Assembly (NCBI RefSeq): GCF_003001815.1
Contig: NZ_PVMZ01000031.1
Location: 1-64,000 of the forward strand
Direction: 5' to 3'
Source: Actinoplanes italicus
GTDB lineage: Bacteria; Actinomycetota; Actinomycetes; Mycobacteriales; Micromonosporaceae
Length of the DNA stretch: 64,000 nt
Position 1 is the first letter of the stretch; the number at the start of each line of letters is the position of its first letter. Shown here piece after piece: positions 18,660 to 25,242 of this stretch. The position numbers were made by a program, and so were the translations under genes. A model generated the notes under the pieces. That model searched no databases. It saw nothing but the letters and a program-made list of their open reading frames with translations, and was not told the DNA's origin.

Positions 18660-19316
18660 TCAGCGGGGCGAGGTGGCCGTCAGGCCGTGCCGCAGTGCTG
18701 CGGCGATCTCGACCATCCGCTGGGCCTGGTAGCCGATGGCCGCCAGGTTGTCGTCGGTGACGTTCTCGGCGAGCCGTCCGGGTACGGCCTTCGGGCCGGA
18801 GACGGAGCTGACGCCGTACGGGTTGCCGTTGCTGGGGGCGAGCTGGACCGGGTCGGCGACGCCGGGCGGCACGATGATCGCGCCCCAGTGGTAGAAGACG
18901 TTGTTGAGCGACAGGATCGTGCTCTCCTGGCCGCCGTGTGCCGCACCGGTCGAGGTGAACGACGACATCACCTTGTTGAGCAGGCCGTTGCGGGCGTGCA
19001 GCGGCCACGCCTGTTCGATGAAGTGCTTCAGCGGTGCGGCGAGCAACCCGAACCGGCCCGGTGTTCCCCACAGCACCGCGTCGGCCCAGTCCAGGTCGTC
19101 GGGGCTCGCCAGTTCGACGTCGCCGATCGCGGCCGTGTTCTCCGACCACGCCTCGGTCCACTCCGTCATCGACGGCGCCGGGGAGCCGTCGACGAGCTCG
19201 GGAATGCGACGCAGGCGTACCGATGCCCCGGTCTTCTCCGCCGCCTCGGCGGCCGCCACGGCGAGCCGGTGCACGTTGCCGGTGCCCGAGTAGTAGACGA
19301 CGGCCAGGTTGGTCAT
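18660..19316 (-). CDS. WrbA-like NAD(P)H:quinone oxidoreductase (flavodoxin fold)
   Basis: The 218-residue protein has a flavodoxin fold with the FMN phosphate loop YYSGTGNVHRLA at residues ~8-19 and the WrbA-type segments WGTPGRFGLLAAPLKHFIEQ and FTSTGAAHGGQESTIL. WrbA proteins carry two-electron reduction of quinones with FMN and NAD(P)H. In this operon it may reduce the oxidised aminopyridone/quinone intermediate made by the NRPS, or protect against redox cycling of a blue-pigment-like product; this is inference. Its start overlaps the UPRT gene stop by four bases (ATGA), so the two are coupled. Confidence 0.87.
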   Translation of the reverse strand: MTNLAVVYYSGTGNVHRLAVAAAEAAEKTGASVRLRRIPELVDGSPAPSMTEWTEAWSENTAAIGDVELASPDDLDWADAVLWGTPGRFGLLAAPLKHFIEQAWPLHARNGLLNKVMSSFTSTGAAHGGQESTILSLNNVFYHWGAIIVPPGVADPVQLAPSNGNPYGVSSVSGPKAVPGRLAENVTDDNLAAIGYQAQRMVEIAAALRHGLTATSPR

Positions 19317-20014
19317 GGGGTTCCTCCCGCGGTGGGTACGAGGTCGGTGCCGAACCAGCGGTCGCCGAAGTCGCCGATGCCGGGCAGCATGTAGGCGTTG
19401 TCGTTGAGGCGCTCCTCGACGGACGAGGTGACCATCCGTACGCCCGGATTCCGCTCGCGGACGGCGGCGATGCCCTCCGGCGCGGACAGCAGGTTGATCA
19501 TGACGATCCGGTCCTCGGGGACACCCCGGCCGGTCAGCACACCGATCGCGGCCAGGGCGGTGCCGCCGGTGGCCAGCATCGGGTCGAGCAGCAGCACATG
19601 CCGTTCGGCGATGTCGGTGGGCAGTTTCGCGTAGTGGAGGTGCGGCTGCTTGGTCGCCGGGTCCCGCTGGATCAGGATCTTGCCGATCCGCACGGCCGGG
19701 ACGACCGAGCGCAGCCCGGCCTCCATGCTCTCGCCGGCGCGGGCGATGGCGACGCCGCAGAACGGGGGCCCGATCCGCAGCCCGTGGTACGTGCGCCCGA
19801 CCGGGGTCTGCACGTCGTACGGCTCGAACGGCAGCAGCTCCAGACCTGCCTCGACGAGCTGCCGGATGATCCGGCCCGACGTGCGCACGAACTGGTCGCG
19901 GTCGGCGTGCCGGTCCCGGATCACGGTGTGCAGGGCGCGGAGCTGATTGGTCTGCGGCAGCAGGTGCACCGCCTCGCGGACTCCGGTGGTGGTGTGTGCC
20001 ATCGCCGGGCTCAC
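19313..20014 (-). CDS. upp: Uracil phosphoribosyltransferase
   Basis: The 233-residue enzyme (229 if started at ATG 20002) has the complete UPRT signature set: IARAGESMEAGL, the RDPATKQPHLHYAKLP segment, the PRPP loop LLLDPMLATGGTA, and the uracil-binding C-terminus MLPGIGDFGDRWFGT. It normally converts uracil plus PRPP to UMP. Placement between a TrpF-like barrel and a flavodoxin, in one operon with a PRPP synthetase and PsuG, suggests that a uracil-like base is phosphoribosylated here, either as a biosynthetic step or to salvage/resist a pyrimidine analogue. The choice of GTG 20014 or ATG 20002 is unresolved; both overlap or abut the upstream stop. Confidence 0.88.
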   Translation of the reverse strand: MSPAMAHTTTGVREAVHLLPQTNQLRALHTVIRDRHADRDQFVRTSGRIIRQLVEAGLELLPFEPYDVQTPVGRTYHGLRIGPPFCGVAIARAGESMEAGLRSVVPAVRIGKILIQRDPATKQPHLHYAKLPTDIAERHVLLLDPMLATGGTALAAIGVLTGRGVPEDRIVMINLLSAPEGIAAVRERNPGVRMVTSSVEERLNDNAYMLPGIGDFGDRWFGTDLVPTAGGTP

Positions 20015-20703
20015 CCCTGCCGGGTGTCGGCGGCGATCGCGGCGAACGCCTTGCGGGCCTGCTCGACGAACCGGCGGACCTTGGCGCGGTCCTTGCGCCT
20101 CGTCGCGTTCTCCAGGCCGGTGTGCGCGTCGACGGCCGCCGGGCGGACCGCCTCGATCGCGGCCGCGACGTTGTCCGGGTTCAGGCCACCGGCCAGCATG
20201 AGCGGGCGCGGCGACAGGCGTACCAGCTCGGCACTGATGTCCCAGTCGTGCACCAGGCCGGTGGCACCCTTGGCGCCGGTCGCCGGGTTGAAGGTGTCGG
20301 TGATGAACATGTCGACGAACTCGGCCGCACCGTCGACCACGGCGGTCAGCTCGGCGATGTTGCCGGTCTTCACCACCAGGCTCTTGAGCAGGTAGAGGTC
20401 CGGCGCGATGCGACGCAGGCGGCGCAGTTCGGCCGGGGTGATGTCGCCGTGCAGCTGGATGGCGCCGACGCCCATGCCGGCGCAGAACGCGGCGATCTCG
20501 TCGGCGTCGGTCAGGTAGGTGATGATCACGCCCTTGTGCTCGGGCTGGATCCGCTTGATGATCGCGGCCGCGTCGGCCTCGGAGAGGTCCTCGTTCTTGG
20601 CGGGCAGCCGCAGCGCGAAGCCCAGCCAGTCCGCTCCCTCCTCGATGATCAGGTCGGCCTCGGCCTGGTCGATGATTCCGGCTACCTGGATCAAACCCTG
20701 CAT
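20011..20703 (-). CDS. TrpF-like (phosphoribosylanthranilate isomerase-family) barrel lacking the catalytic Cys
   Basis: A 230-residue (beta/alpha)8-barrel of the TrpF family. The C-terminal phosphate-binding signature LMLAGGLNPDNVAAAIEAV is intact, and the acid Asp is present in ITDTF before the KGATGLVHDWD segment. However, the N-terminal KICG motif that carries the general-base Cys of TrpF reads IQVAG, with Ala8 at the Cys position. Normal Amadori isomerisation of phosphoribosylanthranilate is therefore doubtful. In an operon full of ribose-phosphate enzymes it may act on another phosphoribosyl or C-ribosyl phosphate substrate. It overlaps upp and follows the DJ-1 gene by nine bases. Confidence 0.85.
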   Translation of the reverse strand: MQGLIQVAGIIDQAEADLIIEEGADWLGFALRLPAKNEDLSEADAAAIIKRIQPEHKGVIITYLTDADEIAAFCAGMGVGAIQLHGDITPAELRRLRRIAPDLYLLKSLVVKTGNIAELTAVVDGAAEFVDMFITDTFNPATGAKGATGLVHDWDISAELVRLSPRPLMLAGGLNPDNVAAAIEAVRPAAVDAHTGLENATRRKDRAKVRRFVEQARKAFAAIAADTRQG

Positions 20704-20712
20704 CTCGGTCTC

Positions 20713-21393
20713 CTAAAGGTGCTTGAGCTCGCTGACGACCTGCTCGGCGACCAGGGCGGCCGACGCCGGGTTCTGTCCGGTGATCACCCGCTGGTCGTTC
20801 TCGGTGTGCGCCACGTAGTTCGGCGACTTGGCGTGCCGGGCGCCCCGCTTGATCAGCTCGTCCTCGAGCAGGAACGGCATGACGCCGACGAGGCCGAGCG
20901 AGTGCTCCTCCTCGTTGGTGAAGGAGCTGATCCGCTTGCCGTCGATCAGGTACGAGCCGTCCGGCAGACGCAGGTTGAGCAGGCCGGCCGGGCCGTGGCA
21001 GACCGCCGAGACGACGCCGCCGCGCCCGTAGACACCGACGGCCAGCCGGGCCAGATCGGGCGAATCAGGGAAGTCCCACATGGCGCCGTGGCCGCCGACG
21101 TAGAAGATCGCCGCGTAGTCCTCGGCGCCGACCCGCGCGGCCGGCCGGGTGGCGGCCAGCTTGGCCTGCGCCGTCTTGTCGGTGAGGAAGGCGACCACCT
21201 CGGGTTCGTCCTCCTCGCCGTCGAAGACGACGGCCGGTGGTTCGCCGCCCTTCACCGACACGAAGTCGACCTCGTGCCCGGCCGCGGTGAACACGAAATA
21301 GGGGTGGGCTGCCTCGGACACGCTGTACCCCGTGCGGTCGCCGGTGTCGCCGAGAACGTCGTGACTACTGACCGCCAGAAGAATTCGAGCCAT
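20713..21393 (-). CDS. DJ-1/PfpI (Hsp31-like) class I glutamine-amidotransferase-fold protein
   Basis: The 226-residue protein has the DJ-1/PfpI nucleophile elbow VSAVCHGPAGLL with Cys near residue 128 and the YVGGHGAMWDF motif of the Hsp31/glyoxalase III branch. Family members act as glyoxalases, protein or nucleotide deglycases, or amidases. In this operon it could hydrolyse or hydrate a cyclic imide/dicarbonyl intermediate or scavenge reactive aldehydes; this is inference. The ATG at 21393 is preceded by GGAGGGAAACA on the coding strand. The upstream hydrolase gene is 65 bases away. Confidence 0.87.
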   Translation of the reverse strand: MARILLAVSSHDVLGDTGDRTGYSVSEAAHPYFVFTAAGHEVDFVSVKGGEPPAVVFDGEEDEPEVVAFLTDKTAQAKLAATRPAARVGAEDYAAIFYVGGHGAMWDFPDSPDLARLAVGVYGRGGVVSAVCHGPAGLLNLRLPDGSYLIDGKRISSFTNEEEHSLGLVGVMPFLLEDELIKRGARHAKSPNYVAHTENDQRVITGQNPASAALVAEQVVSELKHL

Positions 21394-21458
21394 TGTTTCC
21401 CTCCATTCACCTCAATGCGGGTGGGCGCTTTCCTCCAGCGCCCACCCGTTTTCTCCGG

Positions 21459-22238
21459 TCAGGCCTTTCCGAGGAATTCGCCGACCAGCTTCATGAAGTC
21501 CTGCGGCTGCTCGAACAGCACCATGTGGCCGCTGTCCATCTCGATGTAGCGGGAGTTCGCGATGCCGGCGTGCAGTTCCCGGGAGTGGTGGGTCGGGACG
21601 GCGGCGTCCGGGAAGGCGGCGACCACGAGGGTCTCGGCGCGCACCTTGGCGAGCAGGTCGCTGATGTCGACGCGGACCAGCAGCTCGAGCTGACGCAGAC
21701 GGCCCGACGACGGGCTGAGCTCGGCGCCCAGCGTGTCGATCTCCTCCAGGCTGTCCAGGCTGTTGAGGTACTGCGGGCTGAACGCGGTGCTGGTCAGCAC
21801 CCGCCCGAACGCGACCGGATCGTGGCGCTGGCTCAGCGTCAGGCCGATCAGGTTGCGCATGTACATGTCGGTCTTGACCAGGCCACCGATCGGGACGAGG
21901 CGGCGGATCTGGTCGGGGCGCAGGGCCGCGGCCGCCGCCACGACGGCGCCGCCGAGCGAGAAGCCGATCAGGTCGACCGGCGTGGTGCCGTAGTCGTCGA
22001 TCACCGCGTTGACCTGCTCAGCCAGCACCTCGACGGTCAGCGGGGCACCGTCGTCCTCGGCCGCCTCACTGCCGGACAGGTCGGGCAGGATCACCGTGTG
22101 GCGCTCGGCGAACTCCTCGACCAGGTGGCCGAAGGCGCTCTGCCCGCCCTTGCCGACTCCGTGCACCAGCACCACGACCGGCCCGGACCCGGTCACCGTG
22201 TACTTCACCCGTGCATTTCCCACGGACACCGTACGCAT
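21459..22238 (-). CDS. Alpha/beta hydrolase, first gene of the operon
   Basis: The 259-residue enzyme has the alpha/beta-hydrolase pattern: oxyanion segment VVVLVHGVGKGGQSAF, nucleophile elbow GFSLGG (Ser near 100), a candidate acid Asp in AAFPDAAVPTHHS, and His in DSGHMVLFEQP. No signal peptide is present, so it is cytoplasmic. ATG 22238 follows AAAGGAGATCC, which is better than the longer frame from 22277. It is the first of eight same-strand genes and its upstream region carries paired inverted repeats. Substrate unknown; ester, lactone or amide hydrolysis in the pathway is possible. Confidence 0.85.
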   Translation of the reverse strand: MRTVSVGNARVKYTVTGSGPVVVLVHGVGKGGQSAFGHLVEEFAERHTVILPDLSGSEAAEDDGAPLTVEVLAEQVNAVIDDYGTTPVDLIGFSLGGAVVAAAAALRPDQIRRLVPIGGLVKTDMYMRNLIGLTLSQRHDPVAFGRVLTSTAFSPQYLNSLDSLEEIDTLGAELSPSSGRLRQLELLVRVDISDLLAKVRAETLVVAAFPDAAVPTHHSRELHAGIANSRYIEMDSGHMVLFEQPQDFMKLVGEFLGKA

Positions 22239-22274
22239 GATGGATCTCCTTTTCTCGTTTCTCTGTATTGGCTC

Positions 22275-22328
22275 CATGCTGACACGGGAAAAGCTGACGC
22301 GAACCCCTCAGCATGTTGCATGGCAACA
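22275..22328. promoter_or_regulatory. Paired inverted repeats upstream of the biosynthetic operon
   Basis: CATGCTGA (22275-22282) and TCAGCATG (22308-22315) form a perfect 8-bp dyad. An adjoining TGTTGC-ATG-GCAACA (22314-22328) forms a second, 6-bp-arm dyad. Both lie between the hydrolase start and the LuxR-type regulator gene's 3' end, where the operon promoter is expected. Confidence 0.55.
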
Positions 22329-22393
22329 AGGGGAAACAAATGCTTTCTCCGGGCATGCGAAAGGCCCGGGCGAGCCCGGGTCGAATGTGGAGT

Positions 22394-23392
22394 TCAGAGG
22401 TCGAGAAGACCCTGTTTCGCGGCGAGATAACCGGCCTGGAAACGGCTCTGTGCACCCATTTGTTCCAGCACCTCGGCGATGTGCCGCCGACAGGTCCGCA
22501 CCGACACCCCGATGCGGCGGGCGATGCTCTCGTCACGCATGCCCTCGGCCAGGTAGTAGATGATCGCCCGGCGCACGTCGTCGCGCAGGACCCGCCCCTC
22601 GGAGCGGGAGGTGCTCTCGCCGTGGAAGGGTTTCGCCCGGCTCCAGATCTGCTCGAACAGGACGCCCACCGCGGCGGCGACCTCCGGCTGACTGACCAGG
22701 ACCGCTCCGCAGCGGTGCAGGACGAGGAGCATCTCCTGGTCGATGACGCAGAGGTTGGTCCAGAGCTTCTCGACCGTACGGATCTGCCCGCCGCCCGCCG
22801 TGACCGCGGCGGCCTGCTCCTGCACGTCACCGTGATGGCGGGCCGCGTGCTGATGCAGCACGCACAGCCGCACCCCGTCGTTCGCCGCGAAGGGCGACCA
22901 CTCGAACCGCCGGGCGGGCTCGGGGTCCGGGCCGCACATGACCAGGACCTCCTTGCGGGCGCCGGCGATCCGGTCGCGCACCAGCTGCCGGGCGGTGTCC
23001 GGGTCGGCGATCGCGTCGATCAGGCCGTCCTGCCGGTTGCGGTGCTCCATGGTGGCCTTGTAGACCGCCATGAGCCGGTCGAACTCGCCGGAGATCCGCC
23101 CGATCCGCTGCTGCGCCTCGCGGATGCCGGACTCCAGCGGCCGGATCAGCGTCGACGCCGCGACGTCCGGCCGTAACACCGCCAGGCCGCCGTCGCCCGG
23201 GACCGGCCGCACCAGGCGGGCCTCGGTCAGCGTACGGATGGCGCGGCGCGCACCGTCCGGGCCGAACTCGCGTTCCAGTGCCGCCAGGTCGAGCAGATCC
23301 CGTTCCAGGATCCGCCGGTAGACCGTCAGCAGTTCCTCGTCGACCACCGGCAGTGCCGGCGCATCATCATGGACCGTGTCGTGATCCCGCAT
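22394..23392 (-). CDS. LuxR-type response regulator-like transcription factor with TrmB-like N-terminus
   Basis: The 332-residue protein ends in a GerE-type HTH (AIIYYLAEGMRDESIARRIGVSVRTCRRHIAEVLEQMGAQSRFQAGYLA), preceded by a phospholipase-D/TrmB-like sensor region (~130-265). The N-terminus has a winged-helix-like segment (LERDLLDLAALEREFG, ARRAIRTLTEARLV). This arrangement is common among cluster-situated regulators in actinomycetes. It sits directly upstream of, and co-oriented with, the PsuG-NRPS operon and is the most likely pathway-specific regulator. Its own promoter region contains 22-bp-spaced CCGTACT repeats. Confidence 0.85.
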   Translation of the reverse strand: MRDHDTVHDDAPALPVVDEELLTVYRRILERDLLDLAALEREFGPDGARRAIRTLTEARLVRPVPGDGGLAVLRPDVAASTLIRPLESGIREAQQRIGRISGEFDRLMAVYKATMEHRNRQDGLIDAIADPDTARQLVRDRIAGARKEVLVMCGPDPEPARRFEWSPFAANDGVRLCVLHQHAARHHGDVQEQAAAVTAGGGQIRTVEKLWTNLCVIDQEMLLVLHRCGAVLVSQPEVAAAVGVLFEQIWSRAKPFHGESTSRSEGRVLRDDVRRAIIYYLAEGMRDESIARRIGVSVRTCRRHIAEVLEQMGAQSRFQAGYLAAKQGLLDL

Positions 23393-23402
23393 CCCGGAGC
23401 CC

Positions 23403-23477
23403 CCGTACTCCTCGGCCTACATGCACACGCGGTCCGGAGTGTCACGGCCCGTACTGAAGAACCGCTAGAGCCGTACT
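23403..23477. promoter_or_regulatory. CCGTACT direct repeats (22-bp spacing) upstream of the LuxR-type gene
   Basis: The heptamer CCGTACT occurs at 23403, 23449 and 23471; the last two are exactly 22 bases apart, each followed by a similar (G/A)(A/G)AGAACC context. SARP regulators bind heptameric direct repeats with 11- or 22-bp periodicity, and a SARP gene lies nearby, so this is a candidate SARP site. Confidence 0.5.
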
Positions 23478-23506
23478 AGAGAACCCACTCCTCCCGGCCG
23501 AAACGC

Positions 23507-23870
23507 CTCCCGTGCCGACCCGCGGCTTGCGGGCGGACACACCTCACCACGCAGCCCGGCAGAGTAGCTCGCGTGGTGACCTGCGGCTTGCAGGCGGGCA
23601 CACCTCACCACGCAGCCCGGCAGGGTAGTTCGCGTGGTGACCTGCGGCTTGCGGGCGGGCACACCTCACCACGCAGCCCGGCAGGGTAGTTCGCGTGGTG
23701 ACCTGCGGCTTGCGGGCGGGCACACCTCACCACGCAGCCCGGCAGAGTAGTTCGCGTGGTGACCTGCGGCTTGCAGGCGGGCACAGGTCACCACGCAGCC
23801 GACCGGAACGCCTCGCGTGGTGATGTGTGGTGCGGATCGGACCGCGGACCACCACGCGGCGCGGTGCGGG
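23507..23870. repeat. 61-bp tandem repeat array with 9-bp inverted arms
   Basis: About five units of period 61 (GCGTGGTGA at 23571, 23632, 23693, 23754, 23815) follow one degenerate leading unit. Each unit contains GCGTGGTGA and TCACCACGC as a 9-bp inverted repeat around a G/C-rich centre, then a conserved linker GCAGCCCGGCAGGGTAGTTC. The last two units diverge. The array fills the gap between the LuxR-type and SARP regulators. Linkers are near-identical, so this is not a CRISPR array. No gene is supported in the gap. Confidence 0.85.
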
Positions 23871-23985
23871 GTTGCGACGGTGGGAGCGCTCCGGGCGAGA
23901 AGGTGTCCGAGGAGGCACGGCGGGCCGACCGTCTAAAACCCGAGCCGATCGTTCAAAGCCATTCATTGTTGGCATCGGATTCCCA

Positions 23986-24001
23986 GATCAATCGATTGAT
24001 C
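23986..24001. promoter_or_regulatory. 16-bp perfect palindrome upstream of the SARP gene
   Basis: GATCAATCGATTGATC is a perfect 16-bp palindrome in locally AT-richer DNA, about 310 bases upstream of the SARP start. It has the form of a dimeric-regulator operator. The owner is not known. Confidence 0.5.
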
Positions 24002-24310
24002 CGGACAAATGACGGAGTGGTCTTCGCAATAGTTGCGGGACCGCCGTGACCGCAGACACCCAGAGCGATCCCGTGTAGACTCCGAGTGACTGAGGATATC
24101 GATGCTGCCCATTGGCATGCACCGCGATCGACATGCGGCCGATGGTATGGAACGGGGGCTCGCGCAACGTCATGTGACATCGTCTTCGCAGGTGAGACAC
24201 ATCAATGACGATGCGCTCCCCGGCTTCGCATCCATTTTTGATTGCCACTGCCGGGCGCGGATATCCAGGTCAGCAATTCACATCCGGAAAAGTAAGGATT
24301 GAGCTGCCGC

Positions 24311-25162
24311 ATGCATCCTACGGGAACCAGCACCCACAAGGAATCGGTTGACATCGGCGTTCTAGGCCCGATTCGGGTCGAAATCCGGGGCACGTCACTG
24401 GTGCCCTCCGCGGGAAAACAACGGCAACTGCTCGCATTACTTGCGCTGCGTTGCAAACAAATCGTGCCGGTGCCGGCTCTGATGGAGGAACTCTGGGGCG
24501 ACGCCATCCCGCGCACCGGCCCGACCACCCTGCAGACGTACATCATGCAGTTGCGCAGGCTCATCGCCACGAGCCTGCCCGCCGGTGGCCCGAACGCCAA
24601 GGACGTGCTCGCCACCGCCTTCAACGGGTACCAGCTCGACCTCGAACCCGGCGGCTTCGACCTGCACGAGTTCGAGCGGCTGGCCGAGGCCGGTGAGCGT
24701 GACCTGGACCGCGGCCACCCCGCCGAGGCGTCCGCCCACCTGAACGCGGCCCTCGCCCTCTGGCGCGGGCCCGCCCTGATCGACGTGCCCGTCGGCCGGG
24801 TCCTCTCCCTCGAGATCATCGGGATGGACGAGGCCCGCATGCGCGCCGAGGAGCAGCGCATCGTCAGCGATCTGGCGCTCGGCCGGCACGCCCAGCTGAT
24901 CCCCGACCTGCGCAGGCTGGTCGCCCAGCACCCGATGCACGAGAACCTCAGCGCCCTGCTGATGATCGCCTTCCAGCGCATCGGCGCCGAGTGGCGAGCG
25001 CTGGAGGTGTTCCGCACGCTGCGCGCCACCCTGCGCTCCGAGCTGGGCGTGGAACCCTCCAACCACCTGCAGCGACTCCACCAGGCGCTGCTGGCGAAGG
25101 CGCCCGAGCTGTCCGCGGTCGCCGGCCTGCACCTGGCCAGATCCCGGTCCCCCGCGTTCTGA
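24311..25162 (+). CDS. SARP/AfsR-family transcriptional activator (OmpR-like wHTH plus BTAD)
   Basis: The 283-residue protein has an N-terminal winged HTH (DIGVLGPIRVEIRG, then SAGKQRQLLALLALR, LMEELWGDAIPRTGPTTLQTYIMQLRRLI) and a bacterial transcriptional activation domain from ~95 onward (FDLHEFERLAEAGERDL, ALALWRGPALIDV). It has no ATPase domain, so it is the short SARP type that activates secondary-metabolite operons. It is transcribed away from the LuxR-type gene across the repeat array, and it marks the likely edge of the biosynthetic cluster. A TTG at 24299 is an alternative start; the ribosome-binding site (AAGG) is weak for both. Confidence 0.88.
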   Translation: MHPTGTSTHKESVDIGVLGPIRVEIRGTSLVPSAGKQRQLLALLALRCKQIVPVPALMEELWGDAIPRTGPTTLQTYIMQLRRLIATSLPAGGPNAKDVLATAFNGYQLDLEPGGFDLHEFERLAEAGERDLDRGHPAEASAHLNAALALWRGPALIDVPVGRVLSLEIIGMDEARMRAEEQRIVSDLALGRHAQLIPDLRRLVAQHPMHENLSALLMIAFQRIGAEWRALEVFRTLRATLRSELGVEPSNHLQRLHQALLAKAPELSAVAGLHLARSRSPAF

Positions 25163-25242
25163 ACGGGACTCCAGGGGTCGCGAGCACCGTCTCGCAACCC
25201 CTGGAGGCGGGTGATTCCTTCAAGTCGCGGGGCATACGGTCG

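Noticed and set aside
23507-23870. Possible CRISPR array
   Set aside because: The whole 61-bp unit, including the would-be spacer, is repeated; no unique spacers or cas genes.
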